From the NCBI RefSeq assembly GCF_002135315.1, contig NZ_NEGA01000012.1, positions 51,329 through 115,328 on the forward strand: a DNA stretch of 64,000 nt, read 5' to 3'. This document shows positions 45,808 through 54,832 of the stretch, in pieces; positions within the stretch are counted from its first letter, which is position 1, and the number at the start of each line of letters is the position of its first letter. The notes beneath the pieces are model-generated. The model did no database searches and was not told the origin of the DNA. It saw only the letters and a program-made list of their open reading frames with translations. Both the position numbers and the translations under genes were made by a program. Origin of the DNA: Acinetobacter sp. ANC 3903. Lineage in GTDB: Bacteria; Pseudomonadota; Gammaproteobacteria; Pseudomonadales; Moraxellaceae.

Positions 45808-45966
45808 CTATCTTAAATTCTTAATACGCTCTTTCAGCTTAATCATGATGCCATCAATCGCCAGCAACTCATTTCGAGTCAACCCGGCCCGGCTTAAACC
45901 CTAATACTTAGACAGCTCAGCACTGCAAAATTCCAAGTCTTGTTTCGCTTGCACTTTGTCTGTCAT
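45808..45966 (-). pseudogene. small phage-type gene with internal amber stop
   Basis: From the ATG at 45966 with GGGGAT before it: MTDKVQAKQDLEFCSAELSK Y, a TAG codon, then GLSRAGLTRNELLAIDGI and MIKLKERIKNLR to a stop at 45808. Without the TAG this would be a 52-residue helical protein. The next relic begins 8 nt beyond it, as in compact phage operons. Confidence 0.5.
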
Positions 45967-45984
45967 GGAATCCCCAATAAGAAA

Positions 45985-46020
45985 AGAAAAACCCCTCATC
46001 AGCAAAGTAAGAGGGGTTTC
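45985..46020 (-). terminator. hairpin between phage-type relics
   Basis: AAACCCCTC ATCAGCAAAGTAA GAGGGGTTT: 9-bp perfect stem with a 12-nt loop. Confidence 0.6.
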
Positions 46021-46033
46021 TGCTTCAATCCCA

Positions 46034-46259
46034 TCATTTCAAGTGAACAGTAAGTAAAATCAAATTATCTTTGACCTCCTCAACACTGTGTACATATCCA
46101 TGCTCGTTACAATAATTTAGAAATCTATTTAAAGCATCTCCAACCAATCAAGATACACAATACTTCTGTTTCAATAATTCCATCTTCAGGAGGATTCCAT
46201 CGATGGAAATAGCAGCCAAATAGATCATCGAATGTGGTTGTAAATTTTGCTATTTTCAT
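46034..46259 (-). pseudogene. small hypothetical gene, frameshifted
   Basis: From the ATG at 46259 (GGAGCTTTAAG before it): MKIAKFTTTFDDLFGCYFHR, then NPPEDGIIETEVLCIL. After about 46145 the frame shifts to LNRFLNYCNEHGYVHSVEEV and ends at 46034. The combined product would be about 75 residues. No family recognised; it belongs to the same degenerate phage-like cluster. Confidence 0.5.
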
Positions 46260-46647
46260 CTTAAAGCTCCATTATTTTCATAAGGTGATGAAGCAACGCC
46301 ACCTACAAAAAACCCAAAGACAAATATAATTATTCTATTAAAACAATAGTTTAATATAATTTTATTAATCAAAAACACTAAACTAGTGAATTACATACAT
46401 TATTTAAACCGTAACAAAATATGATCAATTTAAAAAAGAAAACCCCGACAAATTAATGACGGAGTTTATGTCGTAATACTTTCGACAAAATATAAAAATC
46501 TTTCAATAAAAAACCTGTTTAACTCTCCCAAATTAAACAGGCCTAATTGCGCTAATACCTTAGAATTTTTGGAGTTATTTTTTGTTTTCACTGAATATAA
46601 GATTAAATTATTTCAACATTATTAAAATAATAAAAAACATGATTATT
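46260..46647. other. AT-rich gap before the insertion sequence
   Basis: About 390 bp, very AT-rich, with no ORF; a GTTTAA-rich stretch near 46510-46545 (CTGTTTAACTCTCCCAAATTAAACAG) forms a hairpin. Otherwise nothing recognised. Confidence 0.4.
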
Positions 46648-47620
46648 AACCTGAATCGCGGATAAGAAATTAACTTGAAAAAAAGGTGGCTGAAAACCAT
46701 TAGGGAGTTACCACACCTCCTACACCTTCAGCCACCATGTTCGATTTTACATATTTCTTCTGCATGATCGATGACTTTTTTCAAAAATTCGAAGCAACCT
46801 ATTTGCAATTCTTAAAACACAGCAACAAGCGTTTGAGAATACGACCTTCTCAATTGAAAATTTCGGAAATTGTATTCATCGCCATTTGGTATAAATGTTC
46901 TCATTTCAATAACTTCAAAGCATTCTTCTTTTCATTAAAGCACAATCACAGTCAACTCTTTCGATATTTACCGTGTTACCAACGAATGGTTCATCTCATC
47001 AGAGCACATCAATTGGCACTCCATGCTTTACATTTTGCCTTGATGAAAGATGGTCAGAGTCATTATTTATGGATCGATTCGACGACACTACCTGTATGTA
47101 AAAATCAGCGGATTCAACGGCATAAATCTCTAGCAGCGATTGCAACACGTGGTAAAAGCTCAATGGGATGGTTCTTTGGCTGTAAGCTGCATTTAATCAT
47201 GAATCAGTCAGGAGACATGGTCAGTACAGCTTTATCGAATGGGCATACAGCAGATATTAAAATGGTTGAACAGTTGGTAGAAGGATTAAAAGCAAAGCTC
47301 TATGCTGATCGTGGCTACATCAGTCAAGAATTAAAGAGCAGATTAAAAGCACAAGGTACTGATTTAATTACCTATCACCGAAAGAATATGAAATCTGTGC
47401 AACTCTCAATATCAGATGAATATCACTTAAAGCAGCGTAATAAAATAGAGACTTTATTCAGCCTGTTAAAAGGGAAATATCATTTGGTGACGAGTAAAGC
47501 GAGAAGCATTGAAGGGTACTTAGCTGGAATTTATGCATCTTTATGTGCTTACCAGTTATGCCATCAAAACAAGCCAGCTATTCGAGTAATGGAATGATTG
47601 GCTTAAACAGGATTTGGGTT
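46648..47620 (+). mobile_element. IS982-family insertion sequence, complete
   Basis: About 973 bp, holding one transposase gene (46737-47597). The left end AACCTGAATCGCGGATAAG and the reverse complement of the right end AACCCAAATCCTGTTTAAG match at 13 of 19 positions, giving imperfect terminal repeats. A stem-rich leader (GGTGGCTGAA...TTCAGCCACC) precedes the transposase ATG. No exact target duplication is visible (flanks GATTATT and ATTTATT). The first about 184 bp are repeated at 63817-64000 with one visible base difference. Confidence 0.88.
46737..47597 (+). CDS. IS982-family transposase
   Basis: A 286-residue DDE transposase. The N-terminal part (FKAFFFSLKHNHSQLFRYLP) and the DDE core are recognisable: YLWIDSTTLPVCK for the first Asp, GLKAKLYADRGYISQEL for the second, and KQRNKIETLFSLLKGKY for the Glu. 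Length is typical for IS982 (about 290). The reading frame is uninterrupted, so the element may be active. Confidence 0.93.
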   Translation: MFDFTYFFCMIDDFFQKFEATYLQFLKHSNKRLRIRPSQLKISEIVFIAIWYKCSHFNNFKAFFFSLKHNHSQLFRYLPCYQRMVHLIRAHQLALHALHFALMKDGQSHYLWIDSTTLPVCKNQRIQRHKSLAAIATRGKSSMGWFFGCKLHLIMNQSGDMVSTALSNGHTADIKMVEQLVEGLKAKLYADRGYISQELKSRLKAQGTDLITYHRKNMKSVQLSISDEYHLKQRNKIETLFSLLKGKYHLVTSKARSIEGYLAGIYASLCAYQLCHQNKPAIRVME

Positions 47621-47953
47621 ATTTATTAAACATAAATTTAATTGTAAACTAGATTCTAGGCGAGCATAAGTTAATTAAGATATATGTAAAACGCTTAGCT
47701 CTTATAATGTCCTGCCTGACTCATGTGCAATAAAGTTAATTATGATTTTATTTATGAAATTTTTCATTCTCATATTTAAGGAGTTATTATTGCACTTTCT
47801 GTCATTAAAACTCAAAAGAGTCATACTAAAAGATTTCACTCATGATCTTGAAGCTGTCGTCTATAAAATTGTCTTATATCCTTAATCATTCTCCATCTCT
47901 ATAGCGCTGAGAGTATATAATTAGACATGATTAATGAGTAATTTCATTCGGGT
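47621..47953. other. intergenic region after the insertion sequence
   Basis: About 330 bp with no ORF above chance and no hairpin I would support. It holds the presumed promoter of the DUF1826 gene. Confidence 0.4.
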
Positions 47954-48649
47954 ATGACGAATACATTTTCTGGCAACAATCAAATTAGTGTGGTTTCAAC
48001 TTTTTCTGAACTTGTTCATTCAAATTTTCAAGACGATATGAATGCTATTTGCTGGTCTAGAAATGTGGTGGGTGATTTTAAAGAAATTGTCACTAAACTT
48101 CATTTAAAAGAAAACATTACGGAAATTTCTATTGAAGATCTTTTGGCGCTTCAGCTTTCAGAAAATGGTCATCTGGCTAGAGAAATTATTTTAAAGGATA
48201 TGCAGCTTTTAACCGATTTTGGAGCATCCCCTTCTCTGAACTTGCTTAAAAGTTATGAACGGGATGATGAACTGGATTTTATTTCGACAGATGTCTATTC
48301 CTTTCATGTCGATCGCTCACCGATTGGTACAGATACTTTTTTATGTACCTATTACGGCGCTGCAAGCGATATCTTGCCGAATGATCAAGTTGAGCAAAAG
48401 ATTTTGATTCCTGAAATTAGAGAAAAACTTCAAGAATTACATGATGGTACGGAAGCTGAGTTTGAACGCTTCCTTGAAGAATATTATTTTGATCTGCATT
48501 ACCAACCTAAAGCTGATGCAAAACCTGTGAATTTAGGCCTAGGTCATCTTTGGCGCTTGGCTGTTGATCATCCAACCCAGCAAGTTTTGCCTTGCGTACA
48601 TAGAGCGCCTGTGGAAAATAATGAATATCGGCTGCTGTTGATTTGTTAA
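47954..48649 (+). CDS. DUF1826 domain protein
   Basis: A 231-residue soluble protein. The pattern DVYSFHVDRSPIGTDTFLCT with YYGAASDILP is the core of DUF1826, a family whose genes are often found in zinc-responsive (Zur) clusters. The conserved HVDR and CTY elements are present; the glycine-threonine-glutamate-tryptophan after CTYxG is replaced by GAASDIL, so this is a divergent member. C-terminal HLWRLAVDHPTQQVLPCVHR AP supports the family. No Zur box or zinc gene is visible next to it. The function of the family is unknown. Confidence 0.7.
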   Translation: MTNTFSGNNQISVVSTFSELVHSNFQDDMNAICWSRNVVGDFKEIVTKLHLKENITEISIEDLLALQLSENGHLAREIILKDMQLLTDFGASPSLNLLKSYERDDELDFISTDVYSFHVDRSPIGTDTFLCTYYGAASDILPNDQVEQKILIPEIREKLQELHDGTEAEFERFLEEYYFDLHYQPKADAKPVNLGLGHLWRLAVDHPTQQVLPCVHRAPVENNEYRLLLIC

Positions 48650-48962
48650 TGATTTATTAGAATTTTTTCTAAAGTCAAAAATGCTCATCAACTGACTTTA
48701 AATTAATATTGAAAAGTCCCATCTCCCACTGGGATGAGCAGCAACGCTGTGCAATAGGATGAGGGGAATTTCTCATATAAATCCTTTCCTTCTTGCGCGT
48801 ATTAACGCTCATCCTTTTCAAAGGAGAAGGTATTCTCTTTGTGAATCAAATATTTTTCAAAACTCGACTTATGTAAAAAGCCGAATATAAATTTAATTCC
48901 TATAAAATAATAAAGCCCACATATAGTGAGCTTTATTTGCTGATAATGATTTAATTAATGAT
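48650..48962. other. intergenic region with hairpins
   Basis: Contains a CCCATCTCCCACTGGGATG hairpin (about 48719-48738) and, at 48908-48936, AAAGC...GCTTT arms that may terminate the TSUP transcript on the minus strand. The CTCATCCTTTTCAAAGGAGAAGG segment resembles dispersed intergenic repeats. No ORF. Confidence 0.4.
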
Positions 48963-49763
48963 TCAATTGAAGCCCTTAAACAGGAAAAAACATCCTACAA
49001 TCACCAACAATACGGCAAAACATTTTTTAAGCACTTGTGGTGATAATGCATGCGCTGCTTTTGCACCCAACTTTGCGGTAAAGAAGCTCATAAGGCTTAT
49101 GCCTAAGAATGCATAAGTATGTACATAGCCTATACTATTGGGAACAGCTGCATGCGCTTTCATACCAAAAATCATAAAGCCCAAAGCACCAGCAATCGCA
49201 ATTGGTAAACCACAAGCAGCAGATGTTCCGACCGCCTTTTGCATCACCACACCATAACGGGTGAGATATGGCACAGTGACACTACCACCGCCAATCCCAA
49301 AAATGGCTGAAGCCACACCAATCACAGAACCTGCAGCAATTTGTTTACCTGTTGAAGGCAAAGACTTTATTGGATCAACTGCCTTTTTAGCACCAGTAAA
49401 CATGGTATATGCCACCCAAATCAAGAATAAACCAACAATGAGTTGAAGATGTATTCCTGAAAGCCATCCTGCAATGGCTGCTCCGGCAAAACAGCCGATC
49501 GCCATCGGTGGCGCCAGGTTTTTAAATACCGGCCACATCACCGCACCATTTTTATGGTGTGCCATTAATGAGCTAATCGATGTCACCACAATCGTCGCGA
49601 GTGAAGTCCCTAACGCCAGATGCATAATGACATCAGGACTGTAATCCATTTGGGTAAAGACGATAAACAAGAGTGGGACGATAATGGTTCCACCACCGAC
49701 ACCGAAGAGACCTGCTGCAAATCCAGCAAGTGCCCCGATGGCTAAAAAAATAATAAGTTCCAC
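48963..49763 (-). CDS. TSUP family permease (TauE/SafE)
   Basis: A 266-residue inner-membrane protein with about eight hydrophobic segments in two related halves. Both halves carry the family motif: FAAGLFGVGGGTIIVPLLF near the N-terminus and ASAIFGIGGGSVTVPYL after about residue 145. TSUP proteins move small sulfur or organic anions such as sulfite, sulfoacetate or taurine. It is on the same strand as the flavin reductase and mesD genes, 45 bp from the reductase's stop, so a role in sulfur supply to that cluster is reasonable but unproven. Confidence 0.88.
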   Translation of the reverse strand: MELIIFLAIGALAGFAAGLFGVGGGTIIVPLLFIVFTQMDYSPDVIMHLALGTSLATIVVTSISSLMAHHKNGAVMWPVFKNLAPPMAIGCFAGAAIAGWLSGIHLQLIVGLFLIWVAYTMFTGAKKAVDPIKSLPSTGKQIAAGSVIGVASAIFGIGGGSVTVPYLTRYGVVMQKAVGTSAACGLPIAIAGALGFMIFGMKAHAAVPNSIGYVHTYAFLGISLMSFFTAKLGAKAAHALSPQVLKKCFAVLLVIVGCFFLFKGFN

Positions 49764-49807
49764 GATATACTGACTTTTAAAGAATGGAGTATTGAAGCAA
49801 TGAGTAA

Positions 49808-50374
49808 TTAAGCGAGTTCGAGTTGACCGACTTGATGATAAGCACGGTTAAAATAGACTAGGCTTTCTTCTTGCTGACTTTGTTTAATCGCTACGACACG
49901 ACATAAGAAAATGCTGTGTGTGCCGACGTTTTGAATCTCTTCAATTTGGCAATCAAAACTCACCAGAGCATCTTCGAGAATCGGAGCACCTGTTTTTAGT
50001 GTTGTCCAAGCACCCAATTGAAATCGCTGTTCAGAACTGAATTTGCTTGATGCAAATGCATTTGAGATCTGTTCATGCTGTGTGCTGAGTACATTTACTG
50101 AAAGCACTTTATTTTCAATAAAATGTGCATGTGAACGAGATGATTGATTCATACAAACCAGTAATGTCGGCGGTGTATCGGTCACACTACATACGGCGGA
50201 TGCGGTGAAACCATGCATTCCTGCTGTACCTTGGGTTGTGATTACATTCACAGCAGTCGTTAACAAGGACATTGCATTTCTAAAGTCGGTTGCTTCAATC
50301 ATCTCTTCTATCTCAAATGTATATATGGCTTGTCTCTTACTCAAGTCAGGGAAATGGATGATTTGATATATCAT
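49808..50374 (-). CDS. flavin reductase (FMN-binding split-barrel, RutF/HpaC type)
   Basis: NAD(P)H:flavin oxidoreductase-like protein of 188 residues. The flavin reductase domain (about residues 28-186) shows MSLLTTAVNVITTQGTAGMH with GFTASAVCSVTDTPPTLLVC, then FALSVLS-type segment SVNVLSTQHEQISNAFA. The frame allows a second start at M25 (MIEATDFRNAM), which gives the usual family length; the upstream start has GCAGGG close to it. It lies 31 bp after the end of mesD on the same strand. It could supply reduced flavin to the oxygen-dependent mesD/mesX reaction or to a flavin monooxygenase. Confidence 0.87.
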   Translation of the reverse strand: MIYQIIHFPDLSKRQAIYTFEIEEMIEATDFRNAMSLLTTAVNVITTQGTAGMHGFTASAVCSVTDTPPTLLVCMNQSSRSHAHFIENKVLSVNVLSTQHEQISNAFASSKFSSEQRFQLGAWTTLKTGAPILEDALVSFDCQIEEIQNVGTHSIFLCRVVAIKQSQQEESLVYFNRAYHQVGQLELA

Positions 50375-50404
50375 CCACCCTGCACTTATTGAGACAGCTT
50401 AGAA

Positions 50405-51448
50405 TTAAGCAGTCAGTTCTTGACGAACAATGGCAGCACCTGCGCTTAATGCTTCGAGTTTGCCGCGAGCGACTTGACGAGATAAAGGTGTCATACCACA
50501 GTTGGTTGAAGGATAAAGTTTGTCTGCATCGACGAACTGAAGCGCCTTACGTAAAGTATTTGCTACTTCTTCAGGGGTTTCGATTTGGTTGGTCGCCACA
50601 TCAATCGCCCCAACCATGACTTTTTTGCCACGAATCAGTTCAATCAAATCCATCGGTACACGTGAATTTTGGCATTCAAGAGAGATGATATCTAACTTAG
50701 ATTGTTGCAGCTTAGGGAATGCTTGCTCATATTGACGCCATTCATTACCTAAAGTCTTTTTCCAATCGGTATTGGCTTTAATGCCATAACCGTAGCAAAT
50801 GTGTACCGCAGTTTCGCATTTCAAACCTTCAAGCGCACGTTCTAAAGTTGCCACGCCCCAATCATTCACTTCATCAAAGAACACGTTAAAGGCAGGTTCA
50901 TCAAACTGAATGATATCCACTCCTGCTGCCTCTAACTCAAGCGCTTCTTGGTTCAGAATTTTGGCAAATTCCCACGCCAATTTTTCACGGCTCTTATAAT
51001 GACCATCATAAAGCGTGTCAATCATAGTCATCGGACCAGGTAACGCCCATTTGATCGGTTGATTGGTTTGGCTACGCAAGAATTTCGCATCCTCAACGAA
51101 TACAGATTGTTTACGAGAAACTTCACCCACCACTGATGGCACGCTGGCATCATAACGGTTTCGGATACGCATGGTTTCACGCTTTTCAAAATCCACACCT
51201 TCCAGATGCTCGATGAACGTGGTCACAAAGTGCTGACGGGTCTGCTCACCGTCGCTGACAATATCAATGCCAGCATGGACTTGTTCATGCAAAGACAGTT
51301 TTAAGGCATCACGTTTTGCTTCTAATAACTCTTCACCTTCAAGTTTCCAAACTGACCAAAGCTTTTCAGGTTCTGCAAGCCAAGATGGTTTTGGTAAGCT
51401 GCCAGCAGTTGAGGTTGGGAGTAACATTTTTGGTTGTACAAGTGCCAT
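50405..51448 (-). CDS. mesD: short MetE-like methionine synthase (MesD type)
   Basis: A 347-residue protein equal to the C-terminal catalytic half of cobalamin-independent methionine synthase MetE (about 760 residues). The N-terminal folate-binding duplicate domain is missing. Zinc ligands are visible: His and Cys in AVHICYGYG and Cys in YPSTNCGMTPLSR, with a Glu in DIISLECQNSR. The opening PTSTAGSLPKPSWLAEP is MetE-like. I set the start at 51448 (MALVQPKML), since the 32 codons upstream overlap mesX. Short MetE proteins next to DUF1852 correspond to the folate-independent MesD class I recall from the literature; the methyl donor is uncertain. Confidence 0.85.
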   Translation of the reverse strand: MALVQPKMLLPTSTAGSLPKPSWLAEPEKLWSVWKLEGEELLEAKRDALKLSLHEQVHAGIDIVSDGEQTRQHFVTTFIEHLEGVDFEKRETMRIRNRYDASVPSVVGEVSRKQSVFVEDAKFLRSQTNQPIKWALPGPMTMIDTLYDGHYKSREKLAWEFAKILNQEALELEAAGVDIIQFDEPAFNVFFDEVNDWGVATLERALEGLKCETAVHICYGYGIKANTDWKKTLGNEWRQYEQAFPKLQQSKLDIISLECQNSRVPMDLIELIRGKKVMVGAIDVATNQIETPEEVANTLRKALQFVDADKLYPSTNCGMTPLSRQVARGKLEALSAGAAIVRQELTA

Positions 51449-51488
51449 GTTTAATCTGCTTTCTCGAAATTTATTTATATGTGATGTA

Positions 51489-52496
51489 TTAGGCTGCGGT
51501 GTCTTGCTGAGCAGTTTCCACTTTGAAATTGGCAGCCCATTCATCCAGGATATCTTTATAAGGCTTGATGAAGTTTTCTTCCGTCCATTTGCCTTGTTTT
51601 ACCGCCAATTGACCACGTTCAACACGGTCATAGACAATACGGGTCAATGAATAATCCCCATAGCTCAAGCTTGGCTGATACACCACACCTGCAGGTGAAT
51701 TGGTATTATAAATTTCAGGACGATAGATTTTTTGGAAGCTTTCCATGGTGCTGATCGCGCTGATCAATTCGAAATCAGTGTAATCACGCAACAAGTCGCC
51801 TGCAAAATAGAATGCCAACGGCGCATTACCATTTTCAGGTTTGAAATAACGCACGCTTAAGCCCATTTTTGCGAAGTATTCATCGGTACGTGAGTAATCA
51901 TCGTTGGTATATTCCACACCTAAAATTGGGTGAACATTGGCAGTGCGGTAATAGGTTTTAGTCGTTGAAACACTGAGACAAATCACAGGCTGTTTCTTGA
52001 ACTCAGCTTTAAAGACCTCTGAATTCACGAGATGTTGATACAGCTTGCCGTGTAGGTCACCAAAATCTTCAGGCTTTTCATTGAACTTGCAACCAAGTGA
52101 TGGCAATACCACACTAAAGTCATAATCACGCACATAAGATGAAAAGCTGTTGCCAATCATGCCTTCAATACGTTCATTAGTATGATGATCGATAATGGTA
52201 CTTTTTAAGGTTTCAATAAACGGGAAAGTTTGACCATTGCCTTCGATATCAATTTCAGCAGAGATGATATCGATTTCAAGTGAATAACGATCACCCTTTG
52301 GATTATCGACCGTTGCCAAGCTATTGAAACGGTTGTTGATCATTGCAAGTGTACGATGCAGGTTTTCTTGGCGGCTTTCACCACGTGCCAAATTGGCAAA
52401 GTTAGTCGTCAAACGTGTATTGTTTGCTGGCTCGTAGTTCTCATCAAAACGGATTTTTTTAATTGAACATGCAAATTTATTGCTCATGGTATTCAC
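51489..52496 (-). CDS. mesX: DUF1852 protein, MesX partner of MesD
   Basis: A 335-residue soluble protein belonging to DUF1852 (opening FACSIKKIRFDENYEPANNT; middle EGMIGNSFSSYVRDYDFSVV and LPSLGCKFN; HPILGVEYTNDDYSRTDEYF). As I remember the literature, this family (MesX) is required with MesD for methionine synthesis in Acinetobacter. Its adjacency here, 40 bp before the mesD start on the same strand, supports a two-gene functional unit. No catalytic motif can be named from the sequence alone. It is likely the first gene of the operon mesX-mesD-flavin reductase-TSUP. Confidence 0.85.
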   Translation of the reverse strand: MNTMSNKFACSIKKIRFDENYEPANNTRLTTNFANLARGESRQENLHRTLAMINNRFNSLATVDNPKGDRYSLEIDIISAEIDIEGNGQTFPFIETLKSTIIDHHTNERIEGMIGNSFSSYVRDYDFSVVLPSLGCKFNEKPEDFGDLHGKLYQHLVNSEVFKAEFKKQPVICLSVSTTKTYYRTANVHPILGVEYTNDDYSRTDEYFAKMGLSVRYFKPENGNAPLAFYFAGDLLRDYTDFELISAISTMESFQKIYRPEIYNTNSPAGVVYQPSLSYGDYSLTRIVYDRVERGQLAVKQGKWTEENFIKPYKDILDEWAANFKVETAQQDTAA

Positions 52497-53036
52497 TGCC
52501 CTAATTTCTAAAAAACAAAATCAAAATTTCTGTATGGAGCAATTTATACGTGAATTCAAAGATGAATAAAAATGATTTAACCTCAACACAAAGTGAGAAA
52601 AATTCATGTTTAGCAGTATAATTCAATGAAACTCATTCAAACAGCTGAAATTAAGGGAGGCTTGTCCGAGTAATAATCACTACTAAAACAAAATATAATT
52701 AATTAAATAACAATGGCTTACTATGCTTTTATCAATAAAACTTAATAGCAGCATCTAAAGCCTACAAACTGAATTCAATACATGTTTATTCAGATTTAAG
52801 CGCTAATAAGGAAAGTTTGAATTTCACTCAAAGTGAATCCAGCTCATTTTAAGATGAGAAAAGATCAACCTATTCATTCTTTTTAGACCAAGAAAATCAC
52901 TAGAAAGGTATGGAGAATGAACCTGAAAAAGGCATCCGCTGTACCAAAGGCCGAGATCGAATCAAACTTGGGGTGAAATTCTATTCTAATGCCATGGATG
53001 ATGAAGATTAACAATGATCCCTTAAGTCATAGTCCT
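52497..53036. other. 540-bp gap upstream of mesX, with one doubtful short ORF
   Basis: Holds the promoter for mesX (minus strand). A plus-strand 33-codon ORF at 52910-53011 (MENEPEKGIRCTKGRDRIKL, ending YSNAMDDED) has its AAAGG too close to the ATG to be convincing. No SAM riboswitch structure could be recognised by eye. The rest is AT-rich. Confidence 0.4.
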
Positions 53037-54437
53037 TTAAACCTCTGTCGCTAAATACCAATTCTTCCAAGAACTGGTTCCGCGCACTTCAATCGGTACA
53101 GTTAGAATCAGTTTTTCTTTTAACACTTGGGTTTGTTCTACCGCCTTGGCGAGTCTTGCTTTAACTGAATGAATACATTCTCGATCACCAAATTCACAGC
53201 GGTCTAAGCTTGTCCCGCCACACGGTCCATTGGCTAAACCCTTCGGACAGGTTTCCGGGCAGATATATAAGGTATCGCCCAAACGACACTGCCCGCAGCT
53301 TTCACAGCCGACAATACTATGCTTGCTGATGAATTCAGTTTTCAGCAAGGTTTTTGCAGCAGCCTTGCGTTCCCAAAATGGCGCTTTAAAAATAAAGCGG
53401 CCGACACCCTTAGCAATTTTTGAATCAAATAAAGCATCATGCATTAAATGTAATTGATAATATTTAATTATCTGACTAGATGATGGTTGGCGGGAAAAAG
53501 AAGATAGTTCTGGTATGAACTCCTTCCCCGTTTTAATTTGCCATAAGGACATCCACAGCGATTCAAGCGCATCTAAACCCAGATGCCGATATTGCTCAAT
53601 ATAACTTTCCAGCAACATCTGTTCTTCAGGTTTATGACACGCAGATAAATCAACACCGGCAAATCCAAACTGTTTACACATCAAAATTTGTAAAGCACAG
53701 CGCAAATAAACCCGCTCGCTCAGTCCGGCCTGTTTCTCATCTGCCAATACTTTGAGCATATGCGGCGTAATGACAATCCCTGCAACTTTATTTTTTACCA
53801 TAAAGTTGGCACGAGCCAAACTGAGCGGCATCACACATGCGAGGATTTTCTGTGCGTAATGGTGGCGTTTTAAAAATGCCTTAACCTGCTTGAGCGCATC
53901 AATGTCATAACCCAATTGCGTGATAATAAAATCAGCACCCGCTTTAATCTTCTTATGCAGTTTTAAGTACAGGGCATCGCGTTCTGCTTCAACATATTTA
54001 AACGGGTTAAAGGCCACACCAACCAGAAAACCGCCATGTTGCTTCGCTGCCATCACGGCATTCACCGACTCCAGGTATCGGCTACGCTCTGCTCCGTCTT
54101 TTCCATCATGATGTTCTTTTAGCTTGTCGCCTGTCAGCAATAAAAGATTGTTGATATTAGCCGCCTTAGCTTGCTGTAGGAATAACTCAAAATCCTGAAT
54201 ATCCCGTCCTTTGCCAGCAAAATGCAGAACCTTTTCCACTGAGTCTGGATATCGCTTACTCGCTTCAAGCGGCGCCATATCATGATCTGAATGAACACGG
54301 TCTGCCAAAGTCATTACAGCAGGATAGCCAGCAAATGCCGTTTTCACGGGAAAAATCTCATTTAATGAAGTGAGATATTCCACCAGAATACAAAACTGGT
54401 TTTTTTGAAAAAAGGAGGATAATTGGGGCATATACAA
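53037..54437 (-). CDS. methylenetetrahydrofolate reductase fused to a cysteine-rich C-terminal domain
   Basis: A 466-residue protein. Residues about 12-300 are a MetF-like TIM barrel (CILVEYLTSLNEIF; NNLLLLTGDKL; GVAFNPF; GADFIITQLGYDIDALKQVK; MPLSLARANFM). The C-terminal about 110 residues contain a cysteine cluster: VGCESCGQCRLGDTLYICPE, TCPKGLANGPCGGTSLDRCE, GDRECIHS. This is the MTHFR C-terminal (MetV-like) zinc/iron-sulfur domain found in acetogens and one-carbon demethylating bacteria. E. coli MetF (296 residues) lacks it. It may run in the direction methyl-THF to methylene-THF. Same strand as mesX but separated by 540 bp. Confidence 0.82.
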   Translation of the reverse strand: MYMPQLSSFFQKNQFCILVEYLTSLNEIFPVKTAFAGYPAVMTLADRVHSDHDMAPLEASKRYPDSVEKVLHFAGKGRDIQDFELFLQQAKAANINNLLLLTGDKLKEHHDGKDGAERSRYLESVNAVMAAKQHGGFLVGVAFNPFKYVEAERDALYLKLHKKIKAGADFIITQLGYDIDALKQVKAFLKRHHYAQKILACVMPLSLARANFMVKNKVAGIVITPHMLKVLADEKQAGLSERVYLRCALQILMCKQFGFAGVDLSACHKPEEQMLLESYIEQYRHLGLDALESLWMSLWQIKTGKEFIPELSSFSRQPSSSQIIKYYQLHLMHDALFDSKIAKGVGRFIFKAPFWERKAAAKTLLKTEFISKHSIVGCESCGQCRLGDTLYICPETCPKGLANGPCGGTSLDRCEFGDRECIHSVKARLAKAVEQTQVLKEKLILTVPIEVRGTSSWKNWYLATEV

Positions 54438-54832
54438 AGTAGATCTAAAGGATCAGAAAAAGATTGAGCTGAATTATAGGCCAGAAAGATTGAAATACCA
54501 CTTGCCACTACCAATAAATAGCGGTGGCAGAAGTTATACCTATTAAATGGTAGTTATTCCCAAATCTCTTTTGCTACCTCATTCATCAGCTTGATTTTCT
54601 TGCATTGGGTAAAACATTCATCTAAAAAACTATCAAATGAAAATTAAATTATGCTGAGCTGCGTAGACCAGTCATCCACGAACACCAACATTAACACAAG
54701 CCACAATTTATAAAATCAAGCAGCTTATAAACACAACAGTGTAATCACAGCTCTCCAATACAATAACAAGAATATTCAGATAGAGATGCAGCTAAGCGTA
54801 CCCGGTATCCATATTTTAGAAGGTAAATTATT
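54438..54832. other. 395-bp intergenic stretch with a possible gene tail
   Basis: A minus-strand frame at 54646-54554 (SFDSFLDECFTQCKKIKL, then MNEVAKEIWE) ends at a stop and looks like the last 30 residues of a lost gene. No other feature recognised. Confidence 0.35.

Noticed and set aside
52497..53036. SAM riboswitch before mesX
   Set aside because: Expected for a methionine gene, but no conserved helix pattern could be recognised by eye on the minus strand; a covariance model search would be needed.
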